Source of the DNA: Hirudo medicinalis
Taxonomy: Eukaryota; Annelida; Clitellata; Hirudinida; Hirudinidae
Length of the DNA: 64,000 nucleotides
Reading direction: 5' to 3'
NCBI GenBank assembly: GCA_011800805.1
Contig: MPNW01000023.1
Location: 144,593 to 208,592 of the forward strand
Both the position numbers and the translations under genes were made by a program. Shown one piece after another: positions 26,944-38,700 of this stretch (positions are counted from its first letter, which is position 1; every line of letters begins with the position of its first letter). The notes beneath the pieces are model-generated. The model had not been told where the DNA came from. It saw only the letters and a program-made list of their open reading frames with translations, and did no database searches.

Positions 26944-29900
26944 CTAAGCATCCCCCCATGGCCCTTCCAACTGTGATTCCATCCTCGGGCGTTTGCAAGA
27001 TTTTTCAGACATGTCATCCCCATGGCTTTCAAGTTCAGAGCTTGATGTTTCTTTGTTTATGGGGTCATAAACTGTGAGGACACTAACAGGTGCATGTTGA
27101 GGAGTTGCCCACAAAGCAGAGTGAGGAACCTGTTGTTTGTTGTGAGAAACACTTCCAACAAGAGACAGAAAACTTTTGGAGTTTGGTGATGAAGGTTCTT
27201 TTTTCACAGATTCCCCTAATGTGGTCAATTGGCCTGATTGCTGTAGAGCACCAGTCAAGAGGTTCAGAGTGGCTTGATCACTCACTGGAATGATGAGTGA
27301 TCTGAAAATTAATATTTAATAAACTGACAGCAATTTCACTTTCAAAAATCATGTCACTCATCCAACAGGACTCCACATTCTCTAACAATTACATTACCAC
27401 AACACTAAACTGAGGCATTAATGGCTGTCTTAGCCATGGTGACCTCAATAAGAAAATTATTTCAAGAAACAAAATGATGAGTGTGTCCCAATAAAGATAC
27501 AATTTATGACACTGCTAATATCAATAAATGTTTTCTTTGTTCAATTTTGCACATTTTGTTAACAAACAAGCGCTAACCCAGGAGCTATTCCCGCAACTTG
27601 AATGGCAGTAGTGAGAGGTCTCTTAGATGTCCAATGAGAGGCTGACAGAGCTGATGATGTCTGATCATTTAAATAGCCCGAGTGAAGTGAGAAGTCTATC
27701 GAAATCAAAAGAACCCATCTATACAAATTTTACTATATCATCTTAGTTGCAGCACTAGGGAAAATTATCGTAATCTCAATGTATCTTATTCTAAACTGCT
27801 TCTAAGCAGGTATATATAATTAGAACAATCACACAAATTGTTCTGCTTCAGTGATGATAACAGGCCAGACAGTCTCTTGAAATTTATAAACAATATATTA
27901 ATCATAAAAGTAGTTCATTTACATAATGCCATGCGCACCAGAGGCGCTTAAAGAAATAAAAAATTGTTTGATGCATTTCCATGTCAAAATGTAGTTATAA
28001 CATTTAATTACAAATTTTCAATTTAATTTGTGATTAATATGATAAGTGAAGTAGAGACCGACCGAATGTTATTTTTCGGTTTCGGCTGAAACAGAATATC
28101 CAGCACAAGTTTTAAACAATGATGCAATAAAAAAAATTCAACATTATCAACAATACTTTATTAATTAGAAAGTAATCCGTATTCCAGAAATAAGTGAATT
28201 CAAACAAATGAATGTTGTAGTTCAGAAACAAAAGTATCTCCACATTATAGCATAGTAACTTAGACTTTGAGAAACAAAGGGCATTTATACACTTATGATC
28301 AATTTGTCCTGCAGAAGTCTGGCCTTTTATAATAAATAATAATAATAGTTAATTTATAATGCGCCATTTGCATAGCGTCAGAGGCGCCTAAATTATTAGA
28401 CATTGATACATAACATCCCCTGCAATTCCATGTTGTTCCTTTTGAAAAAATGACGACAAGCCTGACATTTGAAACCCATAGCAGATTCAACTGCACTAAT
28501 CAAAGTTATTGAGTCAGATTTATCCATCTCAAGCAGTACAACTAAGCCGGATGCAACAAATAGCTAGGGGGACGTTAGGCCAGACTGGAATGCTATATAG
28601 GTCGGAGTTTGCCTTGCTATATATATTATATTGCCTTACAAAGATTCTAAATATAACAATTTAAACTCAATCGATATATACTTATCTATAAAAACAAAAC
28701 ATTAATTAATTTTTGATTTTGAAAATGAACTGAAAGTTATTTTTTTTGTTTCGGCCAAAACAGAAACTATGCCAAAAATGATCATATGGCAACTTTTGGC
28801 GCTGAAGCCAAAATTTGGTCGACCTCTAAAGCGAAGTAAAAAGTCCATTGTAAGAAAATAATTATTCAATATATTGAACATCTGAATTCATAGGATGAAA
28901 TCTTATTAAGAAGATTCAAATTAAGAATGAATCTTGCCTGTCGTAAACCCAGTAGGAAGGCCTGAAGCAAAGTTGCTCAAGCCAACACTATTAGGAGTCT
29001 CAACAGATATAACTGGTGTTACTAGAGATGTCAAACTTTTATTGGCTTCCTAAAACAAAAGTTAATTCATTAGAGAAAACTTCAAAATTGCCATCATCGG
29101 TCACCAATGTCACCTTTAATCATGATATGAAAAATAATTATGAATAATAATAAAATAAAACATAAATGAAAATTAACCAAGGTGGTCAAGATGTATTCAT
29201 GACCTAGAGAACTTTTGCCAACCATTTATAAAATTAAATGCATCAAAACAATCATTAAACAAAAACATGCTAAGCAAAACAACACCAATAAAATCAGAAG
29301 TATTTATTATTTTTTGAAGAATTTAGAAATTTTGCAGTGAGATATAAGAAATAAAATCATACTTCTGAATTATTTGTGACAAAAAGGCCTCTAGAATTTG
29401 GAATAAAAACTCTTAGGGAAGGTCTGCTGGAGGTTGAAGCAGAACTATTCGATCCAACCACTCCAGTGTTTCTCAACAGTTCATCACCTGTTGAATGATA
29501 TTACTTTATTCATGTTGGCTAAATAGGTAAGACAACAACATTTTTAAACATCTTTTCTATCATTACAAAGCAATAATTTCAGTTCATCCAAACTGTTGTT
29601 TGACATAATAAGATCTAATTAACAAATGATATAACTTTCTTAACCAATAATTTTAATAACTAAAATGTAACAAAAACTCAGTTTCCACTTCATAATGTTT
29701 AAGGTAACATTTTCTATCAAAGATCTACAACAACATAAAACAAAGTCTTATAATCTAGATTATCCTATTTCTAAAATGGTTAAGGACTGGAATATAAACC
29801 AATCAATCTGATTAAGCAAGTAACAAACCCAAAATACTCAATCGTTATTTTGATTATTTTAAAATGCAAACGAGATGAGCAAACGGAACTTGACAAAAAC

Positions 29901-31586
29901 AATTAACAATGCTTTGAACTTTTTGGATAAAATTTAATCAGTCAAAATAACTTATGAGATTACTTAGTATTTACTTTTTATTTTAAACAATATTTATCAT
30001 TTACCTGTCCTGCTACATAAAGCTGTCTGCACAACATTGGATGCATGTGGTGTTGAGGAATTTTCAGCAATTGGCTGGGCAGGGGCAACTTTTACCAGGT
30101 GTTGAAGTTGTTGAGGAAGAAGTGTTAGGGTGACATTACTGTTCTGTACTGCCACAATCTGCTGCAGCTCAGATGCAATCTAAAGACATTTTCATAAAAC
30201 CTTTTACATAAAAGCTTTCGGACCAGCACATTGTAAAGACAAGGACATGGCAAATAACGGTTTTTAAATGTGAAATTTGCATTAACTTTTTGATATCAAT
30301 AACAAAACCTTTCATCTGCTTATGAAAAGAACCCTGCCAAATCTTACTTGGTACAAATAAATTATTTACATTAGGAGATGTTTACCTAAATTCGTATTTA
30401 GCAAATATTTGGAGTGCCTTGTGCATCTGCAATGGATGTGAGGCAGCATAACTTCCCAACCATTTATGTAGTGCCACTTACCAAGGACACTGAGGCATGC
30501 AAGCACGGGTCGTGAACAGGACATATAAAGATATTTTACTATGGAACGCAGGAACATCACCCCCCAAGCCAACTTGCATAAATTCCATTGACATTTAAAG
30601 CCTTCAAATGACCAACCCACCACTTTAGATCTTGGTGGAAACATATCTTGTTTGCGGGCTTTCATATCATCAGAGGGGTTATCGTCATCAGAGTCGGTGC
30701 TGCTTCCATTGTCATGTTTTGAAGGGAAATTCGCATCTGGATCACCCTGCAAAATTCATCAATATCATCTTAAGAACAAATATGTTTATCAAAGGATCTC
30801 AACTTTGAACCTCAGTGGCCAAAGGATAATTGGCATATACGTTTCAAAAAATAATCTACCACTTGTTTCAACTTATTTCCAAAGACTTCTCTCATTTCTC
30901 TTCCCTCTTGCAAGAAAGTTAAGTTCGCATGAAAAGCTTCTGAAACCAAATTTAAATCCTCAGCCTCGAGCCTCACACATTAGAGTTCACATAAAACTAA
31001 TCAAGAGCTACAGATTGGTGCACACTTTGCAAGCTTTCTATGATAAGCCAATCATATTTCTTTAAGTTGGTAGTATTGCTCTGAATCTTTTACAAAATAA
31101 AAATCTTACCACTTCTTCTTTGAAACCACTTTTCTTCATCAATTTCTGCAACAAGATGTCATGAATTTAACTTAATGAATAACTAAATAAATGTACTACT
31201 TCAAAAATAATAGGGTTAGGTTTCTAAATTACAAATGAACTATTATTTCTAAAATTACTCATGAACTGACCTCAACAATTTCCTTATTTGTGCAGCTTTC
31301 ATGAGGTTCATTGAACTCTGTGTACCGCAGCAGCACTTTGTCCATGTCAGTACTGGCATATTGGAATAACTTGTTGGATCCGTTGAAAACAATCAAAGCT
31401 ATTTCACAATCACAGAGAACACTCAGTTCATAGGCTTTTTTCATCAACCCAAATTTTCGTTTTGTGAAAGTGACCTTAAAAATCCTACTTGTTAGAAGAT
31501 AGAAAAACTCATTGAATAATGTAACATTCAACCTGCTTGTTTCTTTCGTCTGTGATGGGTTCGATGCGAATTTTTTTCCTACCCAT
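26944..31586 (-). CDS. MEF2: Myocyte enhancer factor 2 transcription factor
   Basis: MADS-box DNA-binding transcription factor of muscle and neuron programmes. Nine exons read leftwards: 31533-31586, 31271-31474, 31110-31145, 30621-30746, 30005-30179, 29363-29487, 28938-29049, 27578-27695, 26944-27301, giving 435 residues in frame. Exon 1 encodes [18 protein letters not shown] and exon 2 continues [20 protein letters not shown] through the MADS box and the MEF2 domain ([34 protein letters not shown]). The intron after ...RNKQ is the conserved MEF2 position. The transactivation part has [10 protein letters not shown] and a VKKEPSSP site, the SUMO/phospho switch type seen in MEF2 proteins. The tail is acidic, with a basic KRPR patch. 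The intron after exon 7 uses a GC donor and contains a hAT-like element. Confidence 0.96.
27936..27965. repeat. SINE tail-like fragment 1
   Basis: A short ATAATGCC...CAGAGGCGCTTAAA block in a MEF2 intron that resembles the GCGCC/AGGCGC tail of the SINEs at 12150-12312 and 16608-16745. Confidence 0.45.
28052..28828. mobile_element. hAT-like non-autonomous DNA transposon (MITE-type) in a MEF2 intron
   Basis: 777 bp with imperfect terminal inverted repeats TAGAGACCGACCGAA (left) and TAGAGGTCGACCAAA (right, reverse complement). Both are followed by TTCGGTTTCGGC/GTTTTGGCCGAAAC blocks inside. It is flanked by 8-bp target-site duplications AAGTGAAG (28044-28051) and AAGCGAAG (28829-28836), 7 of 8 identical; 8-bp duplication is the hAT hallmark. 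It has no transposase frame. A SINE-tail-like piece at about 28345-28395 is nested inside. Confidence 0.8.
28345..28395. repeat. SINE tail-like fragment 2, nested in the hAT-like element
   Basis: TTATAATGCGCCATTTGCAT...CAGAGGCGCCTAAA, similar to 27936-27965 and to the tail of SINE copy 1. Confidence 0.5.
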
Positions 31587-32772
31587 TTAAAATGTTTAAC
31601 TTCTGCAGTGTCTGGAAACAATAGTTTGTATGTAACGAACTCAGGTTCCATTAGGTAATGGCGATTTTTTGTTTATTATAAATTAATATGACAAAAGCCA
31701 TTACGAATAATCCAACTAATATATTCCCATAAGCTGAAGCAATTTATTGAAAATAATAATACAAATTCAACGCATATATGACGGCGAATTCAATCACTGT
31801 GACTCAATCAGTACGATAGTGGGCAGACTTAAGACCGACCATCTGCCATTTCGAATTAATATCGGTTTCAGAAATCAAAAGCATCGACCCGGGCTATCAC
31901 CGGAAATTTTGCCAAAACGTAGTCAACAAGATGCTATTTATACTGACCAGTTAAATATGTTTTTCGCTCCTCTTTCGCAGCTATTTTTGACCCAAACCTC
32001 CAGAAATCACGACGCTGGATCCAGTGTATCCTTGCGCATATACAAACCAGTCCTTTTACCTATAATTCCATTCTGCTCATACTGTAGAATTTTAATTCAA
32101 ATAGAAATTAAAAATTGAAAATTGTGTGCTTATTTAATTAAAAAAATGTAAGATTAAATACAAGTTCGAAGAGTTTCCAGACTAATATCTTGTGATTAAT
32201 GTAATTAAATGCATTTTTTAAATTTACCCATCGGAATAAACTTCAGCAGAATAATAGATTAATAATATTTGTCAGTTTAAATTCTTTAACCATTTTAAAG
32301 GTTTTAGATCGAGCTTATACGTTTTCTCAGTAATATTTGATAACAAAATTTTGACAAAGATACAACTAAGCACTTTTATTTATTTTATCAAATTTTGAAA
32401 AGAAAATGATTCAGCAATTTATATAACCCTTGAAACTGATAACTTGGTGCCTCCTTTACGTTATTAATTTGGTATTCACTTTATTAATAAAGGGGCTCCC
32501 CACGTTCAGCATTATTCATTTGGCGCCTCCCTAAGCAGAGCGTCCGGGGCTGCCCCCACCCCCATCTAGCTATCCCACTGAACAAGGGGCCAACAGGAGG
32601 ACAATGTTCTTCTGCCACCAAATGAAGCCCTGACCAAAAGAACAGAAATAGATCCCAAATCAAAGCGCCTGTGCATCACTTGGAATTTAGGTTTCTCCCC
32701 CAGCGGGGAATGTAGCTTCTAAGGAGATCCTCAAAATGTTAGAGGTAAACAAATCCCTGGTATGATGTCAAT
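31587..32772. promoter_or_regulatory. MEF2 upstream region
   Basis: Upstream DNA of MEF2. On the minus strand GTATAAATAGC at about 31932-31942 could serve as a TATA box and is also close to the MEF2 site CTA(A/T)4TA(G/A), with one mismatch at the last base. From about 32440 the sequence turns GC-richer and looks like old repeat debris; no coding exon is seen. Confidence 0.35.
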
Positions 32773-32923
32773 CAGTGGCGTAGCTAGGCTTGCGCCAAAT
32801 CGATAATGTTAAGCGGGTGGGAAGAGGTACCAAATTATCAAAATTGGATACCAAATTAATAATGTTAAGGGTCGTCAAATTATCAGTTTCGCTCCGACGC
32901 CGAAACCCCTAGCTAAGCCGCTG
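32773..32923. mobile_element. 151-bp MITE with hAT-type ends
   Basis: Terminal inverted repeats CAGTGGCGTAGCTAGG (left) and CAGCGGCTTAGCTAGG (right, reverse complement), flanked by ATGTCAAT (32765-32772) and ATGACAAT (32924-32931), an 8-bp duplication with one mismatch. No coding capacity. Confidence 0.8.
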
Positions 32924-32968
32924 ATGACAATGGGAAGGCGGATCGGATTTGTTATGACTACTTCTGTC

Positions 32969-34701
32969 CAAGGGCGGATCTAGAATACTTTGGCTGGGGG
33001 ACCGAACTCTGGAACCTAAACCCCTTAGGATCAATCCCTAAACCGCTTGCTGATGCAAATATAAGCCGGCGGATATTTTATAGCCATTTTGCTTATTGTC
33101 TTTTTTTAATCCTTAAAAAATTAATTACAAAATGGTTTCAGGTCTTTTATTTTCAAATTAATTCAAAGTTATAGTTTGATAAAAATGCAAGACGACCTAA
33201 TCTACCAAAGTGATCGGCTTATCTTTAAGAGCGCTATGATTTTTTTTTTACGATAACTTTTGACTGAACTATTTTTTCAAACCCAAATTTCGATATGTTA
33301 TTTGATAGAGAAAGTTTGTGAAATTCGGAAATTTAATGTGATCTGATGATACATTCCACAAATATGCGTTTTTCACATTCGTCATATCTTTAAGTTTCCT
33401 GTAATGTAAGACAATAATAAGGGTTCCAAATCATGTTATTAATTCCAATAAATTGTCATTATGATGTCATCTGTCCATTCTTTTCTATAATATCAATACC
33501 TCTTGACTTCGGTTGATGCCACCTATTCTTCCAGATATTCTTTTCGCAAGATTTTCCTCAATTATCGCCTCTTTCGACTCCTTAGCAGTTAAATATTGTG
33601 TTCCATTGTAATATACCTGTCTTACCAGAGTCCCCAAAACTATCTATATATCTATCTATAGCAAATGGTGAATCTTAGCAAAGGGAGTGAGAATACTGAA
33701 GATGGTCTTGATTTAGTCAAGCTTTGGAAGTTTGTTTTCCTCTTGGAAAAGCTAATTCTGTCTGACGGCATGCTGAAACCTCTCCATACCATCACGGAAC
33801 CTCTCCGAATTTTCTATTGCAATAAACCTCTTGCTCCATCTCTAAATCATGCCAGTAATAGCGGCACCCATCAGGATCACTGATGTTAAACTTTGTTTCG
33901 TCTAGAACAATTACTGACTTCCGTAACGTCCCCATAATCAGCCATATGTTTCGCCCATTCCAGCTGTCTATCCTCTTTCTTGAGGTATGGGAGTTTTTAA
34001 CGGCATTGATGTTAATTATGCAATTACATGAAACCGCTCTTAAAGATACGACGAACAAATTTGCATTTCCTTTTAAAACATGTAATAAATTCGTTTTTAA
34101 TTAATTAAAATAGTAACTTAATTAAAAGATTTCGTAATGATATTTAAATTACATAACCAAATTTGAGATTATAAAATTCTTATTTAAGAAAATTATATGA
34201 AAAAATATGACACTCGTTAAGATCTTAACGATATGACGACCACTATATTTCAATATCTTGATGTTCGTAAAGAGGTAGTCCATTCAGTCTGTCAGCTAGC
34301 TTTGTAGACAGAAGATAAGTTTTTTCGACAAACTTCATTGTTGTGGATGGTCATATAGCCAAAATGAATAGAATCATTCTAACATTTGAATATAAATCAT
34401 TGTCTGCCCAATTTATAGAATCTACGAAATTTGAGATTGCTCGCCCAACATCTTTAACTTCATGCCAGTTTACCCACCATTACCTATTTCATGATAACGA
34501 TTTATGAGAAGTTACAAGACTACAACAATGGATCAACAACGACAATTATAGTAGCTTTATCACAGCTACTAATATTTTCGTCAAAAGTCGTAAATTCTTT
34601 AAATAAAATAAATTTTATATATTAAAATAGATTTTTTTATCTTAGATTTCAAAAATCATAGGGGAGCCATGCCCCTCCCTGCCCTCTTAAATCCGCCACT
34701 G
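32969..34701. mobile_element. 1.7-kb DNA element with CARNGGCGGATYTA ends
   Basis: Left end CAAGGGCGGATCTAGAA and right end (reverse complement) CAGTGGCGGATTTAAGA are inverted repeats. The flanks CTTCTGTC (32961-32968) and CTTCTATT (34702-34709) match at 6 of 8 positions, so an 8-bp duplication is likely. The interior is AT-rich and contains a mariner-like transposase remnant (33640-34060). Pairing of the two ends is inferred. Confidence 0.6.
33640..34060 (-). pseudogene. Tc1/mariner-like transposase remnant
   Basis: The minus-strand frame 34058-33792 contains VLDETKFNISDPDGCRYYWH, matching the second catalytic Asp block of Tc1-like transposases (DE-KF-L--PDG--Y-WHD). Just after it, in a shifted frame, comes RKFGRGSVMVW, the next conserved block. 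Both ends are missing, so it is dead. It sits inside the 32969-34701 element. Confidence 0.8.
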
Positions 34702-34976
34702 CTTCTATTTATATTAACTATATATTTAATGTCGAAATATCAAACTATTTAAATGTAGAGATAATTGAGCCATTACAACTAGAGAACGAAACATGTTTAG
34801 TATAAATTCAAGTTGTCTCAAGAAAAGCATCGGTCTGCAAGTCACTAACCATATCTAATTAAGTTGGCCCTCTGACCAGACTTCAGCTAACTAGTAAGTT
34901 ATAAATCACATTCATGTGGATATTTGATGTAGCTTTATAGGTATCTAATAAGAGTTTCTTTAATTTTTCAGATAGG

Positions 34977-35214
34977 CAGGGGCGCCGACAGAAATTTTGG
35001 ACCCTTTTTTTTTGATGAAAAAAAGTTTTAGAAAAAGTCGTCATTATAATCATTATAATATAAGCTCATATTTGGTTTATGTCGATACTATTTTAAAGAA
35101 TTGTTTTCGTTAAATTAATGCAAAAATCAGTTTACAATAAAAGTATTTCTGAACCTTCTATGCCTTAACGGTAAGTACCAAAAATTGCAGGGCCCCCATC
35201 TCTCGGAGGCCCTG
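34977..35214. mobile_element. 238-bp MITE, family B copy 1
   Basis: Left end CAGGGGCGCCGACAGAAATT and right end (reverse complement) CAGGGCCTCCGAGAGA. The left end is nearly the same as the right end of the element at 50479-50622, so both belong to one family. Possible weak duplication CAGATAGG/CAGACACT. Confidence 0.7.
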
Positions 35215-35254
35215 CAGACACTGATGAAGGCAGTTAATTAACATATTGTAATTA

Positions 35255-35497
35255 TTATAATTTAAAATTTGGTAATGGCGGTGTAATAGTATCTTGTGAG
35301 AAAGTAATAACTTGAAAGGTGTTCGAATTCCGCAGATCTGGAGCAGACTCCCCTCGGCTATTACCAATATTGATCCAGCCGGGTTTCACTTTGCTCTGAA
35401 AACTTTCCTCTTCAGGGTAAACGGGTAGCTCAATATTGAAATGGTCTTGAAGTTCTGCTGTTTGGACATATGCCACTATAATCAAACCCGGAATCAT
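35255..35497 (-). CDS. Unassigned 80-codon open frame
   Basis: ATG at 35497, stop at 35255. It begins MIPGLIIVAYVQTA, a weak signal-peptide-like stretch, followed by a polar part rich in Pro, Ser and Asn. There is no family resemblance and no partner exon. It may be a small secreted protein or chance. Confidence 0.2.
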   Translation of the reverse strand: MIPGLIIVAYVQTAELQDHFNIELPVYPEEESFQSKVKPGWINIGNSRGESAPDLRNSNTFQVITFSQDTITPPLPNFKL

Positions 35498-35721
35498 TAT
35501 TATTATAATTATTGAAACAGAACATAACTGAATATTTTCTAAGTTATTATTATTTGAGTCAAAACAAATTTTTCTTCAAATATCATGCAAGAAGAAATAT
35601 CATGCAATTTGATCACGAATTTAGTGCTTTAATTTTCTCCAAGTGCGTAATTTTATCGGCCAAGGTCCCGCAGGCTTGAGTGGCGGCAACGTGTCAACTT
35701 CCTCTTCGACAAGAGTTTGCG

Positions 35722-38700
35722 ATGTCTCGTTTCTGCAAATTTATTTGCGATGAAAAAGCAGCGGAATTGAAAGCAACCGCAGAAGCTTTGGTCTGCAAAG
35801 GGAAAGGGCTTCTTGCAGCAGACGAGAGTTTGGGTACATATTTGTGCTTAAGCTAATAAGTACAAATAAGTTAAAAATAATTTGTAAATTATTGAAATGT
35901 TTATGGACATTTTAAACGCTTCTTCGAGCTATTCAATGTGCGAGTTAACATTCTTGACGAGATGAATTATTGTAAATTTCACACAAATTTTAATATTTGG
36001 TGTTGCTAATACTTTTAAAGTTGCCTCAAATATTTTTATTTTTTAAAGCATTATAAGCCTGCTTTTGGAGCAAAAGGGCTTAAGTATTTTATTTTGAATA
36101 TTCAAAATTTCATATTTCAGTTGTGGAAATGAAATTTAGAATTTTCTATGTTTAATATGCTAAGTTATGCTATTGTTAATCACCTGCTATTGATATCTGT
36201 TTAGCATCTGTTGTAAATTCAGTACTATAAAAAACAGAAAGTTATTTGATGGACTAAATTAAATATTTTGGCTCACTTAAAGAGTAAATTCTGTGTTTGG
36301 TTCATAATGTCTAGAATACAAGCCATAAAGTTACTGAAATAGTTGGAAATACATGGAATATTAATGTGAAGAGGATATGAATGATTTTCTTTTGGCTGGT
36401 CTGCTGTCAGAATTTGGAATAAAGTTCATATCTATTTAATAATATAAATTTATCAGGATTTTTTTTACTTTATGTTTGTTGTGATATTAAAGTGTTTAAA
36501 ACAGGAACGATTGGGAAACGATTCGAGAAAATAGGTGTGGAAAATTCAGAAGAGAATCGCCTTCAGTACAGAAAGCTTCTCTTTACATCCGATTCATCTT
36601 ATGCTGAAAGTATCAGTGGAGTCATTCTATTTCATGAAACTCTTTATCAAAAAGATGAGCAGGGCACTCCCTTGATTCAATTTCTTAGTGACAGAAAGGT
36701 CATTCCAGGCATAAAAGTTGATCTTGGTACTGTTGTTCTTGGTGGAACAGATGGAGAGACCACAACTCAAGGTGAACCATTTTCCATTTGCCTTCTTAAT
36801 CAAAAATCTCTTTATTTGCTTTTAACCAGTCTTATAAAGCAATTTAAGGGTAAAGGCCTATGAAGGTTGTTCAAGTTTGGTTTAAGATATTGTTATGATT
36901 CCTCTGAAGCTATGCAAATTAACTCTTATTGTGATTTTTTATTAAATTGTTATCTCATATAATTTTGTTTAATATTTATTTCAACAGATTCTTATTATAT
37001 AGTCCCCAAAGGATTTATGAATGTAATTTGTTTTAAAAAATTGTTCTAGGTTTACTTATTTTTAGATTCATGTGTAAATTTTGGGCATTTTTATTGTGAC
37101 TATAGCAAGAAAATGGTCTTAGCACTGACAAGGGATATATTTGTATTAACACTGTTAAGACTGGAAGTGATGCATTTCATCCACCAAAATTTTATTGAGA
37201 AATTGTTTTTTTGCTCTATTTGGCATGACTAAGAAAATTGATGATTTGCTTGAATTATTGCTATCATATAGGCTTTAAAAGGCAATAACTTTTCAGGATT
37301 GGACAAACTGGGTGAAAGATGTGCCCAGTACTATAAAGATGGAGCTCGATTTGCCAAATGGAGATGTGTTTACAAAATCACTGCTCATACCCCCTCATAT
37401 TTGGCACTCATTGAGAATGCTAATGTCCTTGCTCGCTATGCAAGCATTTGTCAACAGGTTGGACTAACAAAACGTTTTTGATGAAAATCTAATAGAACAG
37501 TATTGATTTAGACAAACAGAATTTTGTTATTTTGGCAAACGGTGAAGGGGCTTGGTTTCAGTACCTCATCCTAATAATGAATATCATATAAAGTGATGCA
37601 TGAGGGCTGTTTGTAATAATGAATATGTAAAATTCATGTAGTAATTTTAAATAAATTTAAAATGCTCAACATGTTTAAAGAATGGGTTGGTTCCCATCGT
37701 GGAGCCGGAAGTTCTTCCAGATGGAGATCATGACCTTGAAACATCAAAGAGAGTAACTGAGGAGGTTGAATTTTTTTGTTTGAAATGGGATTAATCCCAT
37801 GTAAGGTTGGATTATCTTACTTATTGGTCTTCTTATTTAGTTTTGTTTGTTTTGGAGATGAAAAGCTTGTGTTAGTTCTCTGCTTTCTATCAGTTACAGT
37901 TATTGTTAGTTATAGTAATTATGAGCCATTTTTCAATTTCTATTGAGCAATACTAATGCAATATTAAGCAAAATGTATGGGACATTTTTAAGATGTAGAA
38001 TATTTATTGTGTCTTTTGCTTCTACATTTAAATTCTGTTCTTCACTGTCGTTGATGATTTGTTTCACAAAATAAAGTTGGTAGATAGTATTTATACTTAA
38101 TAATAGGAGTAAGTTGCATAATGTTTTAAAATTTTGAAATTTGTAGACTTGTGAAACTTTGCTTAGGTTCTGGCCTTTGTGTATAAAGCCCTGTCTGACC
38201 ATCATGTTTACCTGGGAGGGACACTCCTCAAACCTAACATGGTTGCACCAGGTCAGTCCTACCAGGGAAAGTGCAGCCCAGAAGAAATAGCTGCTGCAAC
38301 TGTGGATGTCCTTCAAAGAACTGTGCCAGTTGCTGTTCCAGGTTGAATGTTATAATCTTTTTGCCAAAGCCTTGAATTTAAAAAGTGCATTTAGCATTTT
38401 GTGGAATTGTTTGGAGCAGCCATGAACTTGTATGAGCAAGGCTATTAAAGTCTATCAAACCATGTCGGCCTGCAATCGCTGGCTCACTGCTTCTGGTAAT
38501 TTCACCATTTTGTTTAGTATGGAAATATTAGAAATGAAACTAAGTGGGGAGTGTTGTTAAGTCATTTAATCCAGATTAAAAGTGGACTGAGAATATACAG
38601 AAATCAATTTCCAAGAATATCCAAAGTTATTTTAAGCTATTCTAGTAGTTAGACACCTTGGACTCAATTATGGTATTTTCGTGACTACATGCATTTTTTA

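Noticed and set aside
30652..31065. 137-codon plus-strand open frame
   Set aside because: It is antisense to MEF2 exon 4 and intron 3; the coding signal is on the minus strand.
31747..32118. 123-codon plus-strand open frame upstream of MEF2
   Set aside because: It has no homology-like motif and sits in the MEF2 promoter region; considered chance.
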